Origin: Actinokineospora fastidiosa
GTDB lineage: Bacteria; Actinomycetota; Actinomycetes; Mycobacteriales; Pseudonocardiaceae
Length of the DNA: 64,000 nt
Direction: 5' to 3'
Assembly: GCF_014648415.1 (NCBI RefSeq)
Contig: NZ_BMRB01000001.1
Coordinates: 1,178,001 to 1,242,000, forward strand
Of this stretch, positions 17,089 to 27,625 are shown in pieces. Below the pieces are notes generated by a model, which was not told the origin of the DNA, made no database searches, and was given only the letters and a program-made list of their open reading frames with translations. The position numbers and the translations under genes were made by a program. Position 1 is the first letter of the stretch. Each line of letters begins with the position of its first letter.

Positions 17089-17162
17089 GACCACTCAACG
17101 GTCCCGTCCCGGGCGCGGTTCCGGCGCGGGAACCTGAGAGCGCGCTGAGACGTTGAGCGGCC

Positions 17163-17723
17163 GTGGCGATTCACGCGAGCGGCCTCGGAGTCCGCTTCGG
17201 CGACCGGTGGCTGTTCCGGGGCCTCGACCTCGCCGTCGAGGCAGGCGAGTGCCTGGCGGTGACCGGGGACAACGGGTCGGGGAAGTCGACCCTCCTGCAC
17301 TGCCTCTACGGCGTCCAGGACCTCACCGAGGGCGTCGTCACCGTCGCCGGGCGCAGGCCCGATGAGCGGGACCGGGAGTTCCGCCGGGCCGTCTCCGTCG
17401 TGCTCGACGACTCCGCCCTCTTCGAGGAGTACACGCCCGAGCAGCACCTCCAGCTGCTCGGCCTCGCCGACACCACCGCGCTCCCGGACATCCCCGCCGT
17501 CGAGATGTCGGCGGGACAGCGCAGGCGGCTGCTGCTGACCGGGGCGCTGCGCCGCGAGCACAGCGTGCTCCTGCTCGACGAGCCCGAGCGCGCGCTCGAC
17601 GCGACCGCGCGGGCATGGCTCGCCGACGTCATCGCCGAGGCCAAGGCGTCCGCCGCCGTGGTGATCGCCAGCCACAACGGGCCGCTGGTCGAGCGGGTGG
17701 CCGACCGGGTGGTCGAGCTGTGA
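17163..17723 (+). CDS. ABC transporter ATP-binding protein
   Basis: A 186-residue ATPase subunit, short for the family. Walker A GDNGSGKST, signature MSAGQRRRLLL, Walker B VLLLDEPE and the switch His in IASHN are all present. It is coupled by a GTGA overlap to a polytopic membrane protein that is likely its partner, so the pair may form a small exporter. The GTG at 17163 is the start; the downstream gene gives the only hint of function. Confidence 0.85.
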   Translation: MAIHASGLGVRFGDRWLFRGLDLAVEAGECLAVTGDNGSGKSTLLHCLYGVQDLTEGVVTVAGRRPDERDREFRRAVSVVLDDSALFEEYTPEQHLQLLGLADTTALPDIPAVEMSAGQRRRLLLTGALRREHSVLLLDEPERALDATARAWLADVIAEAKASAAVVIASHNGPLVERVADRVVEL

Positions 17724-18853
17724 GCGGGCTGGCCGTCTTCATCGGCGCCGGACTGCTCACCCTGCCCTTCTACCGGGCCGAGCTGCTGCACGAGCGGTTC
17801 GTCGGGGCGCACGCCGTGCCCGCGAACGCGCTGACCGCCGTGGTCCTCCTCGCCGTCGCCGTCGCCGTCGTGTCGTTGCTGCGGCGGGACTTCGTCCGCC
17901 TGCACCCGGCGCGCCTCACCTGGGACGACACCGGCGACCGCGACCGGATCGTGCACCGGGCGATGGTCCGCGCCTGGGCGCTGCGGTTCGGGATCGTCGC
18001 CTACCTCTTCGTCGCGGCGGGGTTCGTGCTCGGGTGGTCGGGCTGGCCAGCGCTGCTGGCCACGACCGTCGCCGCCGCCCTGTACGCCTACGCCGCCGCC
18101 CGCCGGGCCCGCAGGGGCGAGCACGCCGTGCCGTTCGGGCTCGCGGCGGCGGGCGCGGCGTTCGTGCCGTCGACCTGGCTGTGGATCATCGCCGGGGTGC
18201 TGCTGGCCGCCACGGCCGCGGTGTGGGGTCCGCCCCCGCGGCCGGGGCGCCGGGAGTTGGTGCGCGGCCATCTGGCGCATGTCGCCCGCGCCGTCGCCGC
18301 CTCCTTCGGGGACGTCCTCTCGGTGCTGCCGCGGCCCAGGCCGACCCGGGGCAGGCTCGGCACCACGCTCCGGTTCGTCGTCACCGGCATCGCCGCGCGC
18401 CGCGGGATGGTCGCCGCCGCCGTGCTGCTCGCCCTGGCGGCCCCGGTCCTGCACGCGGTGTTCCCCGTCGTCGCCCCGGTCTGGTGGGCGGGGCTGGGCG
18501 CGTACTTCGCCGTGCTGCCGTTCGCGGGCGGGCTGGCCGAGGTCAGCACCGTCGCCGGGCTCCGGCGCTGGCTGCCCCAGTCCGACACCGAGCTGTGGCT
18601 GACCGCGGTCGTCGTGCTCATGGTGGTGGCCGGGCTCTGGCTGGCCGCCGCCGCGCTCGCCGGACTGCCCGCCGCCCCCGCCGCCATCCCCGTCGCGGCG
18701 GTGGCCGTCGCCCGCACGGTCAGCAGGCCCGATCTTGACTACTCGCCCGGCCCCACCGCCGACCTCGGCGGCGTCGCCATGCCGGTCAACCTGGTCCGCC
18801 AACTCGTCCGCGGCCCGTTCCTGCTGGTCATGGGCCTGGCGGCACTCAGCTGA
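17720..18853 (+). CDS. Polytopic membrane protein, probable partner of the ABC ATPase (DUF6297-like)
   Basis: A 377-residue membrane protein with about eight to ten hydrophobic helices, for example residues 1-17, 35-55, 90-135, 145-165, 230-250 and 290-325. It resembles the DUF6297 family that accompanies small ABC ATPases in actinobacteria. No transport substrate can be inferred. It starts at the GTG overlapping the ATPase stop; its end overlaps the convergent FBP-domain gene by 8 nt. Confidence 0.65.
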   Translation: MSGLAVFIGAGLLTLPFYRAELLHERFVGAHAVPANALTAVVLLAVAVAVVSLLRRDFVRLHPARLTWDDTGDRDRIVHRAMVRAWALRFGIVAYLFVAAGFVLGWSGWPALLATTVAAALYAYAAARRARRGEHAVPFGLAAAGAAFVPSTWLWIIAGVLLAATAAVWGPPPRPGRRELVRGHLAHVARAVAASFGDVLSVLPRPRPTRGRLGTTLRFVVTGIAARRGMVAAAVLLALAAPVLHAVFPVVAPVWWAGLGAYFAVLPFAGGLAEVSTVAGLRRWLPQSDTELWLTAVVVLMVVAGLWLAAAALAGLPAAPAAIPVAAVAVARTVSRPDLDYSPGPTADLGGVAMPVNLVRQLVRGPFLLVMGLAALS

Positions 18854-19337
18854 CCCGGTTGAGGAACGCGGTCAGGTTGGCCGTGGTCCGCTCGATCTTC
18901 TCCGCCAGCGTCAGCGACTCCCGCAGCCGCGCGCCCGGCCCGGCGTCCTTCTTCCCGCGCAGGTAGAGCGAGCACGCGAGATCGGCGCAGATGTAGATGC
19001 CCACGGAGTTGCCCAGCTGCCCCTCGCGCCCGGACTTGCGGGCGGTCATCAGCGAGACGCCGTCCCCGGGATGGGTGGTCAGGCACAGCGAGCACATATT
19101 GCGCCGCGGCTGACCGGCCTCCGAGGACGCCAGCCGCAGCGCCACGCCCGTGGGGCCGTCGTCGGACTCGGCGACCAGGTAGGCCCGCTGCGGTGACGCG
19201 GGGTCACGCCAGCCGAGGAAGTCCAGGTCGTCCCACGGCCGGGCGGCGAGGTCCGCGGGCAGGGACAGGCGCTTGGCCTCGCCCTTGGTGCAGTTGACGA
19301 AGGACGCGCGGATCTCACGCTCTGTCAGGGGGCCCAT
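18846..19337 (-). CDS. FBP-domain (treble-clef zinc finger) protein
   Basis: A 163-residue protein. The C-terminal half has the zinc-binding pattern CSLCLTTHPGDGVSLMTARKSGREGQLGNSVGIYICADLACS..LR, matching the treble-clef domain of elongation-factor-G-binding proteins related to FusB/FusC. In Staphylococcus such proteins release EF-G from the ribosome and give fusidic acid resistance; in actinobacteria the role is unproven. The metal ligands appear intact. Confidence 0.78.
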   Translation of the reverse strand: MGPLTEREIRASFVNCTKGEAKRLSLPADLAARPWDDLDFLGWRDPASPQRAYLVAESDDGPTGVALRLASSEAGQPRRNMCSLCLTTHPGDGVSLMTARKSGREGQLGNSVGIYICADLACSLYLRGKKDAGPGARLRESLTLAEKIERTTANLTAFLNRVS

Positions 19338-19379
19338 GCGCCCGAAGCTACGCCCGGCCCCGCGCGCGGAACAATCGGT

Positions 19380-21110
19380 TTATCCGGGCTGGCTGCGTTG
19401 CCGGACCTCGTCGCGGGCATCCTCGACGCGCGGCTCGGCGGGCTTCTCAGTGTGCTTCTCACTGGGCTTCTCGTCAGCCGCCGCCATGGCCGCCGCCTGC
19501 GCGGGGCTGTGCATCCGCAGCGGGATCTCCTTGATGAACAGCGACACCACGAACGCCAGCGCCATCACGGCCGCGCCGACCAGGAAGACCAGCTGGATCG
19601 ACTCGGTGAAGCCCTCCTGGAACGGGCGCGCCAGCCGAGGGTCCACCGCCAGCAGGAACGACGAGTCGTCCAGCACGCCGCCGTGGCCGCCGGTGCTGAG
19701 GGCGTCGAACACGGGTGCGTTCGCCGGGTCCGCCCGCACGGCCGGGTCGGCGAGGGCCGCCTGGAACGCCGGGTCCGCCGCGGCCGAGCGGAACGCCCGG
19801 CCGATGTTGTCCGCGACCGTGCTGAACAGCAGCGACAGGAACACCGCCACGCCCAGGGTCCCGCCCAGCTGCCGGAAGAACGTCACCGAGGCCGTTGCCA
19901 CGCCCATGTCGCCGAACGGCACGGAGTTCTGCGCCGCGACGGTCAGCGTCTGCATGCAGTTGCCCAGGCCCAGGCCGAAGACCGCCATGTAGACCAGCGG
20001 CTGCCAGATCGGGGTGTCCACGCCGACGGTCCAGAACAGCAGCAGCGCGACGACCGTCAGCGCGGTGCCGATGATCGGGAACAGCTTGTAGTGCCCGGTC
20101 TTCGCGGTCAGCCTGCCCGAGGTGATCGACGCCGTCATGATGCCGAGCATCATCGGCAGCATCATCAGACCGGCGTCGGTCGGGCTGTAGCCGCGCACGA
20201 TCTGCAGGTACTGCGGGATCATCGAGATCCCGCCGAACATGCCCACGCCCAGGATCGCGCCCGCGACGATCGTCATGGCGAAGGTCGAGGTGCCGAACAG
20301 CCGCAGCGGGATCAGCGCCTCGTCGCCCATCCGGCGTTCCACCAGCAGGAACGCGATCAGGCCGACGACGCCCAGCACGTAGCAGACGATCGCCACCGGG
20401 GAGCCCCAGCCCCACGCGCGGCCCTGCTCGGCGACCAGCAGCAGCGGCACCACGGACAGCGCCAGGAACGCCGCTCCCCAGTAGTCGATGCGGTGCTTGC
20501 GCCGCGAGTGCGGCACGTTGAGCACCTTCGCCACCACGATCAGCGCGGCCGCGCCGATCGGCACGTTCACCAGGAACACCCAGCGCCATCCGGTGATGCC
20601 CAGGATCTCGTCCTGACCGGCGAAGAACCCGCCGATCACCGGGCCGAGGACGCTGGAGGTGCCGAACACGGCCAGGAAGTAGCCCTGGTACTTGGGCCGC
20701 TGCCGGGGCGGGACGAGGTCGGCGATGATCGTCAGGGCCAGCGACATGAGCCCGCCTGCGCCGAGGCCCTGCAGCGCCCGCGCGGCGGCGAGCTGGGCCA
20801 TCGAGTCCACGACCGTGCAGGCCAGCGAGCCGATGACGAACACGCTGATCGCGGTGGTGAACCACGGCTTGCGCCCGTAGATGTCCGACAGCTTGCCGTA
20901 CAGCGGCGTGGAGATCGTGGCGGTGATCAGGTACGCCGTCGTGGCCCAGGCCTGCATGCTCAGGCCCTGCAGGTCGTCGGCGATGGTGCGGATCGCCGTG
21001 CCGACGATGGTCTGGTCGAGCGCGGCCAGGAACATGCCCAGCATCAGCCCGGACATGACGACCAGGATCTGCCGGTGCGTGGGCCCGGCCACGGACCCGG
21101 GCTGGGTCAT
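19380..21110 (-). CDS. MFS drug exporter, DHA2 (14-helix, EmrB/QacA) type
   Basis: A 576-residue membrane transporter with the 14-helix layout. The start MSGLMLGMFLAALDQTIVGTA, the motif GKLSDIYGRKPW in the first loop and the motif-C-like FFAG..GWRWVFLVNVPIG are diagnostic of DHA2 proton-coupled multidrug exporters. A soluble insert near residues 430-490 (rich in Ala/Asp) and a charged tail (EKPSEKHTEKPAEPRVED) follow. No regulator is adjacent. It begins 78 nt from the end of the downstream-facing esterase gene. Confidence 0.88.
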   Translation of the reverse strand: MTQPGSVAGPTHRQILVVMSGLMLGMFLAALDQTIVGTAIRTIADDLQGLSMQAWATTAYLITATISTPLYGKLSDIYGRKPWFTTAISVFVIGSLACTVVDSMAQLAAARALQGLGAGGLMSLALTIIADLVPPRQRPKYQGYFLAVFGTSSVLGPVIGGFFAGQDEILGITGWRWVFLVNVPIGAAALIVVAKVLNVPHSRRKHRIDYWGAAFLALSVVPLLLVAEQGRAWGWGSPVAIVCYVLGVVGLIAFLLVERRMGDEALIPLRLFGTSTFAMTIVAGAILGVGMFGGISMIPQYLQIVRGYSPTDAGLMMLPMMLGIMTASITSGRLTAKTGHYKLFPIIGTALTVVALLLFWTVGVDTPIWQPLVYMAVFGLGLGNCMQTLTVAAQNSVPFGDMGVATASVTFFRQLGGTLGVAVFLSLLFSTVADNIGRAFRSAAADPAFQAALADPAVRADPANAPVFDALSTGGHGGVLDDSSFLLAVDPRLARPFQEGFTESIQLVFLVGAAVMALAFVVSLFIKEIPLRMHSPAQAAAMAAADEKPSEKHTEKPAEPRVEDARDEVRQRSQPG

Positions 21111-21188
21111 GCGTCCCTCAGATTCGGTTGGTTGGGCTCAGCAACTACTTGCCGTCCAGCCTTCCGGGATCGGTCCCTGATCGCAAGT

Positions 21189-22145
21189 TCATGCGGCGGC
21201 CGCCACGGTCAACGCGGCACGCACGAACTCGCCGACGTGGCCGATGGCCAGCCTGCCCTCCGGGATCAGCGCGTGGAAGGCCGGGAACACGTGCACCTGG
21301 CCCGGCCAGACCTGCAACTCGCAGTGCCCGCCCGCGGCGCGCAGCAGCGCGGCCATCCGCTCGGAGTCGCCCAGCAGGCACTCGGTGTCCCCGACCTGGA
21401 TCAACATCGGCGGCCAGCGCCGCTTGCTGCCCCGGAAGACCGACAGCCTCGGGTGCGTCAGCGGATGCGGCCCCGCGTACTGCGCGGCGACCTCGCGGGC
21501 GCGCGCGGGCGGGATGTAGGGGTCGCGGCACAGCGCGTCGCGCTCATCGAGGCCCGCGCAGGTCAGGTCGAGGAACGGGGAGAACAGCACGGCAGCGCCG
21601 GGCATCGGGGCCCGCGCGCGGGTCAGGTCGCCGAGCAGCCCGGCGGCGAGGTGCCCGCCTGCCGAGTCGCCCATGACCACGATCCGGTCCGCGCGGTGGC
21701 CCTGGTCGCGCAGCCAGTGGTACGCGGCGAGGACGTCGTCCGCCGCTGCGGGGAACGGGTGCTCGGGCGCCTTGCGGTAGGACAGCAGCAGCACCGGCAG
21801 GCCGGTGGCGACGGAGATCATTGCCGCCAGGCGCCGGTGGGTGCGCAGCGAGCCGAGCACGAACCCGCCGCCGTGCAGGTACAGCACGGCGCCGTCCGCG
21901 GCGTCGGCGTTCGGCGCGGTGACCCACAGCCCGGTGACCTCGCCGTACCCGTGCGACTCGGAGACCGCGCGCACCCGGGTCCCGCGCGGCAGCGGCGTGA
22001 CCCCGGTGGCGTCGAAGGCCTCCCTGACCAGCGCCAGGCCCGCGCCGCGCAGGCGGATGCGATCGCCCAGCGGGCGGATCCCGGTCAGCAGGAGCCGCGC
22101 CAGTGCCCTGGCCTGCGCGCTGGGCGTCGACGGCACGTCGACCAC
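21189..22145 (-). CDS. Alpha/beta hydrolase, hormone-sensitive-lipase type esterase
   Basis: A 318-residue esterase. The oxyanion motif LYLHGGGFVLGS and nucleophile elbow VMGDSAGGHLAAG are typical of the HSL/acetyl-esterase family, with the catalytic Asp in GDTECLLGDS and His in GQVHVFPAF. It has no signal peptide. The start is set at the GTG at 22145 because GGGGAGG lies 6 nt upstream; an ATG at 22190 would add 15 residues without a good ribosome-binding site. It is divergent from the FAD oxidase gene. Confidence 0.87.
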   Translation of the reverse strand: MVDVPSTPSAQARALARLLLTGIRPLGDRIRLRGAGLALVREAFDATGVTPLPRGTRVRAVSESHGYGEVTGLWVTAPNADAADGAVLYLHGGGFVLGSLRTHRRLAAMISVATGLPVLLLSYRKAPEHPFPAAADDVLAAYHWLRDQGHRADRIVVMGDSAGGHLAAGLLGDLTRARAPMPGAAVLFSPFLDLTCAGLDERDALCRDPYIPPARAREVAAQYAGPHPLTHPRLSVFRGSKRRWPPMLIQVGDTECLLGDSERMAALLRAAGGHCELQVWPGQVHVFPAFHALIPEGRLAIGHVGEFVRAALTVAAAA

Positions 22146-22259
22146 GGGCCACCTCCCCGACGGCCGAGTCGACGGTGACGACGGCCACATAACCACTGTA
22201 GGACAATCAGCCGTCACGGGCCGAGTCACGAATTGCGCAGCGGGCGTTACCGTGGCCCG

Positions 22260-23669
22260 GTGGACCTGCTGTCGACCCTGCGCGCGGCCGTCGGCGCCGA
22301 CGCCGTGCTGACCGATCCCGACGTCACCGCTGCGTACCGGCGGGACATGATGCCGCTCGCCCCGTACGGCGAGCCGCTGGCCGTCGTGCTGCCGACGAGC
22401 ACAGAACAGGTCCAGGCGGTCGTGCGCGCGTGCGCCGAGCACCGGACGCCGATCGTGCCCAGGGGCGCGGGCAGCGGCCTCTCCGGGGCGGCCAACGCCA
22501 TCGACGGCTGCGTCGTCCTCGCGCTCACCAGGATGAACCGCATCCTGGAGATCGACCCGGACAACCGGCTCGCCGTCGTCGAGCCCGGCGTGGTCAACCT
22601 CGACCTGCGCGACGCCGTGGAGAAGCACGGGCTGTTCTATCCGCCCGACCCGTCCTCCTACGACTGGTGCACGATCGGCGGCAACGTCTCCACCAACGCG
22701 GGCGGGCTGTGCTGCGTCAAGTACGGCGTCACCACCGACGCGATCCTCGGCCTCGAGGTCGTCCTGGCCGACGGCGAGCTGCTCAGGACCGGCAGGCGCA
22801 CGGTCAAGGGCGTCGCGGGCTACGACCTGACCAAGCTGTTCATCGGCAGCGAGGGCACGCTCGGCGTGGTCACCCAGGCCACCCTGGCGCTGCGCCCGCT
22901 CCCGCAGGCGCCGGGCACCACGGTCGCGGCGTTCCCGTCGATCGTCGCCGCGGGCGCCGCGGTGTCCCGGATCGTGCGCGAGGGCATCGTGCCGTCGCTG
23001 ATGGAGATCATGGACGCGGCCTCGATCGAGGCCGTCGAGGCGCACCTGAACACCGAGGTGGGCGCTGGCCGGGGCAGCGCGGCGCTGCTGATCTGCCAGT
23101 CCGACTCCGGCCGCGAGGCCGCCCGCCGCGAACTGGCCGCCATCGAGCAGGTGTGCGCCGACAGCGGCGCGGACCTCGTGCACACCACCTTCGACCTCGC
23201 CGAGGGCCGGATGCTGCTCACCGCGCGCCGGGCGGTCCTGATGGCGCTGGAGGTCTACGGCGCCTGGATGACCGACGACGTCTGCGTGCCGCGCACCCGC
23301 ATTGCCGAGCTCATCGCCGGGTGCGAGCTGATCAGCGCCGAGGTGGGCCTGCGCATCGCCGTCGTCGGGCACGCGGGCGACGGCAACATGCACCCCACGA
23401 TCGTCTACGACCCCACGTCCGCCGACGAGTTCGCCCGCGCGCAGCGGGCCTTCGACGACATCCTCGCGCTGGGCCTGAGCCTCGGCGGCACGGTGACCGG
23501 CGAGCACGGCATCGGCAAGGTCAAGCGGGAGTGGCTGGCCAACGAGATCGGCCCGGTGGGGCTGCGCACCCACCGGGCCATCAAAGCCGCTCTCGACCCG
23601 GGGAACCTCTTCAACCCGGGATCGATGTTCAGTCCTGCACCAGCTGCTTCTTCTCCCGACGCGCCTTGA
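22260..23669 (+). CDS. FAD-binding oxidase of the GlcD/LDH type
   Basis: A 469-residue flavoprotein. The PCMH-type FAD domain shows PRGAGSGLSGAANAIDG, DPSSYDWCTIGGNVSTNAGG and GSEGTLGVVTQATL; the C-terminal domain has HAGDGNMHPTIVYDP and GEHGIGKVKREWL, marks of glycolate oxidase GlcD and D-2-hydroxyacid dehydrogenases. It probably oxidises a D-2-hydroxyacid. No GlcE/GlcF partners adjoin. It starts at a GTG without a clear ribosome-binding site, possibly leaderless, and overlaps the convergent DedA gene by 41 nt. Confidence 0.87.
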   Translation: MDLLSTLRAAVGADAVLTDPDVTAAYRRDMMPLAPYGEPLAVVLPTSTEQVQAVVRACAEHRTPIVPRGAGSGLSGAANAIDGCVVLALTRMNRILEIDPDNRLAVVEPGVVNLDLRDAVEKHGLFYPPDPSSYDWCTIGGNVSTNAGGLCCVKYGVTTDAILGLEVVLADGELLRTGRRTVKGVAGYDLTKLFIGSEGTLGVVTQATLALRPLPQAPGTTVAAFPSIVAAGAAVSRIVREGIVPSLMEIMDAASIEAVEAHLNTEVGAGRGSAALLICQSDSGREAARRELAAIEQVCADSGADLVHTTFDLAEGRMLLTARRAVLMALEVYGAWMTDDVCVPRTRIAELIAGCELISAEVGLRIAVVGHAGDGNMHPTIVYDPTSADEFARAQRAFDDILALGLSLGGTVTGEHGIGKVKREWLANEIGPVGLRTHRAIKAALDPGNLFNPGSMFSPAPAASSPDAP

Positions 23670-24282
23670 GCACCTCGATGATGATCGGCAGCACGGACAG
23701 GAAGACGATCAGCAGGATCATCAGTTCCAGGTTCTCGTTGACGAACGGGATCTTGCCGAGCGCCGCGCCCAGCAGCGTCACGCCCGTCGCCCACAGCACC
23801 GCGCCGATGGCGGAGTAGACGAAGAAGGTCCGCTTGTTCATCCGGCCCACGCCCGCGATGGCGGTGATGAACGTCCGCACGATCGGCACGAACCGGGCCA
23901 GCACGATCGCCCGCGCGCCGTACTTCTCGAAGAACGCGTGCGTCTTGTCGACGTGTTCCTGCTTGAAGAAGCGCGAGTCCGGCTTGTTGAACAACGCCGG
24001 TCCGGCCTTCTCCCCGATCCAGTAGCCGACGACGTTGCCCGCGAACGCGCAGACCGTCAGCAGCACGCAGATCACCCACAGCGGCGCCGGGATCACGCCG
24101 GTCACCGCGAACATGCCCGCGGTGAACAGCAGCGAGTCGCCGGGGAGGAAGAAGCCGATCAGCAGGCCGCACTCGGCGAAGATGATCAGGCAGAGCCCGG
24201 GCAGGAGGAAGGGGCCCAAGCCGGTCAGGATGTTCACCGGGTCCAGCCACTCGGGCAGCAAGGCGAGGTTCACCCCCGACAA
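23629..24282 (-). CDS. DedA-family membrane protein (second copy)
   Basis: A 217-residue DedA protein. IIFAECGLLIGFFLPGDSLLF, NVVGYWIGEKAGP and LARFVPIVRTFITAIAGVGRM are the conserved blocks; the tail KARREKKQLVQD is basic and cytoplasmic. It is clearly divergent from the DedA at 16097-16762, so the two are old paralogues rather than a recent duplication. The gene ends inside the convergent FAD oxidase gene. It stands alone on its strand. Confidence 0.88.
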   Translation of the reverse strand: MSGVNLALLPEWLDPVNILTGLGPFLLPGLCLIIFAECGLLIGFFLPGDSLLFTAGMFAVTGVIPAPLWVICVLLTVCAFAGNVVGYWIGEKAGPALFNKPDSRFFKQEHVDKTHAFFEKYGARAIVLARFVPIVRTFITAIAGVGRMNKRTFFVYSAIGAVLWATGVTLLGAALGKIPFVNENLELMILLIVFLSVLPIIIEVLKARREKKQLVQD

Positions 24283-24301
24283 GGTACAGGTGGGGCCTGT
24301 G

Positions 24302-24661
24302 TCACCAGTGCACTAGGCAGAACGGGTGACCGGCGGGGTCGGCGTAGACGCGGAACCGGTCGCCGCCGCCGTCGAGCCGGGTCGCGCCCAGCGCCAGCGC
24401 CAGCTCGCCCGCCCGCGCCAGGTCGTCGACCCGGACGTCGATGTGCATCTGGGCGGACTCCGACGGCCACCCGGGCGGACGCCAGTCCGCCACGCGCTGG
24501 AAGGCGACACCGGGACGGTCGGGGGCGTCGCCGATGACCACGAAGTCGGGGCCGTCCTGGACCCGGATCATGCCCAGCAGCTCCTCGTAGAACTCCGCGA
24601 GGGCGCGCGGGTCGGGGCAGTCGACGACCAGGCCGTGCCACTTTCCGATCATGGGAGGCAT
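24302..24661 (-). CDS. VOC-superfamily (glyoxalase-like) protein
   Basis: A 119-residue protein with one vicinal-oxygen-chelate fold: KWHGLVVDCPDPRALAEFYEELLG at the N-terminus and FRVYADPAGHPFCLVHW at the end. The metal-ligand positions are conserved (His in WHG, His in MHIDV). Members include dioxygenases, glyoxalases and antibiotic-binding proteins; the specific role is unknown. The start could also be the ATG three codons later. Confidence 0.82.
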   Translation of the reverse strand: MPPMIGKWHGLVVDCPDPRALAEFYEELLGMIRVQDGPDFVVIGDAPDRPGVAFQRVADWRPPGWPSESAQMHIDVRVDDLARAGELALALGATRLDGGGDRFRVYADPAGHPFCLVHW

Positions 24662-24697
24662 CCTGACAGCGGGGGCGGACAGTTTCCGGCCGTAGGC

Positions 24698-24967
24698 TCA
24701 GACCAGCGTCAACAGGCCCACGACCGCGCCTGCGGCCAGGCCGAGCAGCAGGGCGACGGCCAGCACCCACAGCGCGGGCGTGGACTCCGGGGGCAGCCGC
24801 TCGGTGACCTCGACCGGGCGCGGGAACAGGTCGGTGCCCGAGAGCAGCGCGGGCTCGGGCTGGTGCGCCACGGGGGCCTGCGCGGCCTGCGCCCGCAGCG
24901 CCTCGGCGAGCAGCCGCTCGGGGTCGTCGGTCACGTCGGCGACGGTAGCACCGGTGACGCCGCTCAC
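24698..24967 (-). CDS. Small single-pass membrane protein
   Basis: An 89-residue protein with a C-terminal transmembrane helix (LWVLAVALLLGLAAGAVVGLLTLV, about residues 66-89) and an N-terminal soluble part (PERLLAEALRAQAAQAP). It looks tail-anchored. It diverges from dnaK and shares the intergenic region holding the HAIR element, so it could be heat-shock controlled. Its N-terminus is uncertain: it may begin at the GTG at 24967 or about 11 codons later. I recognise no family. Confidence 0.55.
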   Translation of the reverse strand: MSGVTGATVADVTDDPERLLAEALRAQAAQAPVAHQPEPALLSGTDLFPRPVEVTERLPPESTPALWVLAVALLLGLAAGAVVGLLTLV

Positions 24968-25011
24968 CCCGGGAACGATCCGGCGGGCCCGCGCGTTGAG
25001 TCGGCAGGAAG

Positions 25012-25032
25012 CTTGAGTGGAGGCGACTCAAC
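25012..25032. promoter_or_regulatory. HAIR element (HspR operator) before dnaK
   Basis: CTTGAGT-N7-ACTCAAC matches the HAIR consensus CTTGAGT-N7-ACTCAAG at all but the last base. It lies 67 nt upstream of the dnaK ATG. Extra half-sites, GTTGAGT at 24995-25001 and ACTCAAC at 25054-25060, flank it. HspR encoded by the fourth gene of the operon should bind here. Confidence 0.9.
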
Positions 25033-25098
25033 TACCCAGGCTGATGCCGGTAGACTCAACTTCGCTACAGCAACCCAGTGAATGCATGGAGGAAACCA

Positions 25099-26927
<1,829 letters not shown>

Positions 26928-26931
<4 letters not shown>

Positions 26932-27605
26932 GCGATAACCACGACGAGCACGGCGGCGAGGAGCCCCGGGTCGTGGTGCGCGATCGCCGCCGGATCGACC
27001 CGGAGACCGGGCAGGTCCGTCCGGCAGCGGCCGACGCGGACGCCGCGTCGGCCGCGGACCCCGGCGAGGGCGCGATCGAGGGCACCATCGAGTTCCCGCC
27101 CGAGGCTGAGACCCCCGACGCGGACAGCGCGGGCTTCGACCCGGCCGCCGAGCTGAAGACGCAGCTGGACGAGCGCACGGCCGATCTGCAGCGGTTGCAG
27201 GCCGAGTACGCCAACTACCGCAAGCGGGTCGACCGCGACCGCGAGGTGGTGGTCGCGGGCGCGAAGGCGCAGGTGGTCATCGAGCTGCTCGGCGTGCTCG
27301 ACGACATCGAGCGCGCCGACGCGCACGGCGACCTGACCGGCGCGTTCAAGGCGGTGGCCGACAAGCTGTCGGCGACGCTGCAGCGCGCGGGCCTGGAGCC
27401 GTTCGGGCACGAGGGCGAGCCGTTCGACCCGGCGGTGCACGAGGCCGTCCAGCACGCGACCTCGCCGGACGTCGACGGGCCGACGGTCACCGGCGTGCTG
27501 CGCCGGGGCTACCGCTTCGGCGACCGGGTGGTGCGCGCGGCCATGGTCGCCGTCACCGACGCCGAGGCGGGCTCCGCGCCCGCTGGCGAATTCACCGAAG
27601 GCTGA
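26928..27605 (+). CDS. grpE: Nucleotide exchange factor GrpE
   Basis: A 225-residue GrpE that releases ADP from DnaK. Its N-terminal 75 residues are acidic and probably disordered; then comes the long coiled coil ([32 protein letters not shown]) and the C-terminal beta domain ([14 protein letters not shown]...[22 protein letters not shown]-like block). The GTG overlaps the dnaK stop. Length is typical for actinobacteria. dnaJ starts 20 nt after its end. Confidence 0.96.
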
Positions 27606-27625
27606 ACGGAAGGAGGGGGCGTCCG

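Noticed and set aside
21189-22190. Longer start (ATG 22190) for the esterase
   Set aside because: The GTG at 22145 has GGGGAGG at 6 nt, while the longer start lacks a ribosome-binding site and reads into the divergent promoter region.
23629-24282. Recent duplication of the two DedA genes
   Set aside because: Apart from the family blocks the two proteins differ throughout, and their neighbours differ too.
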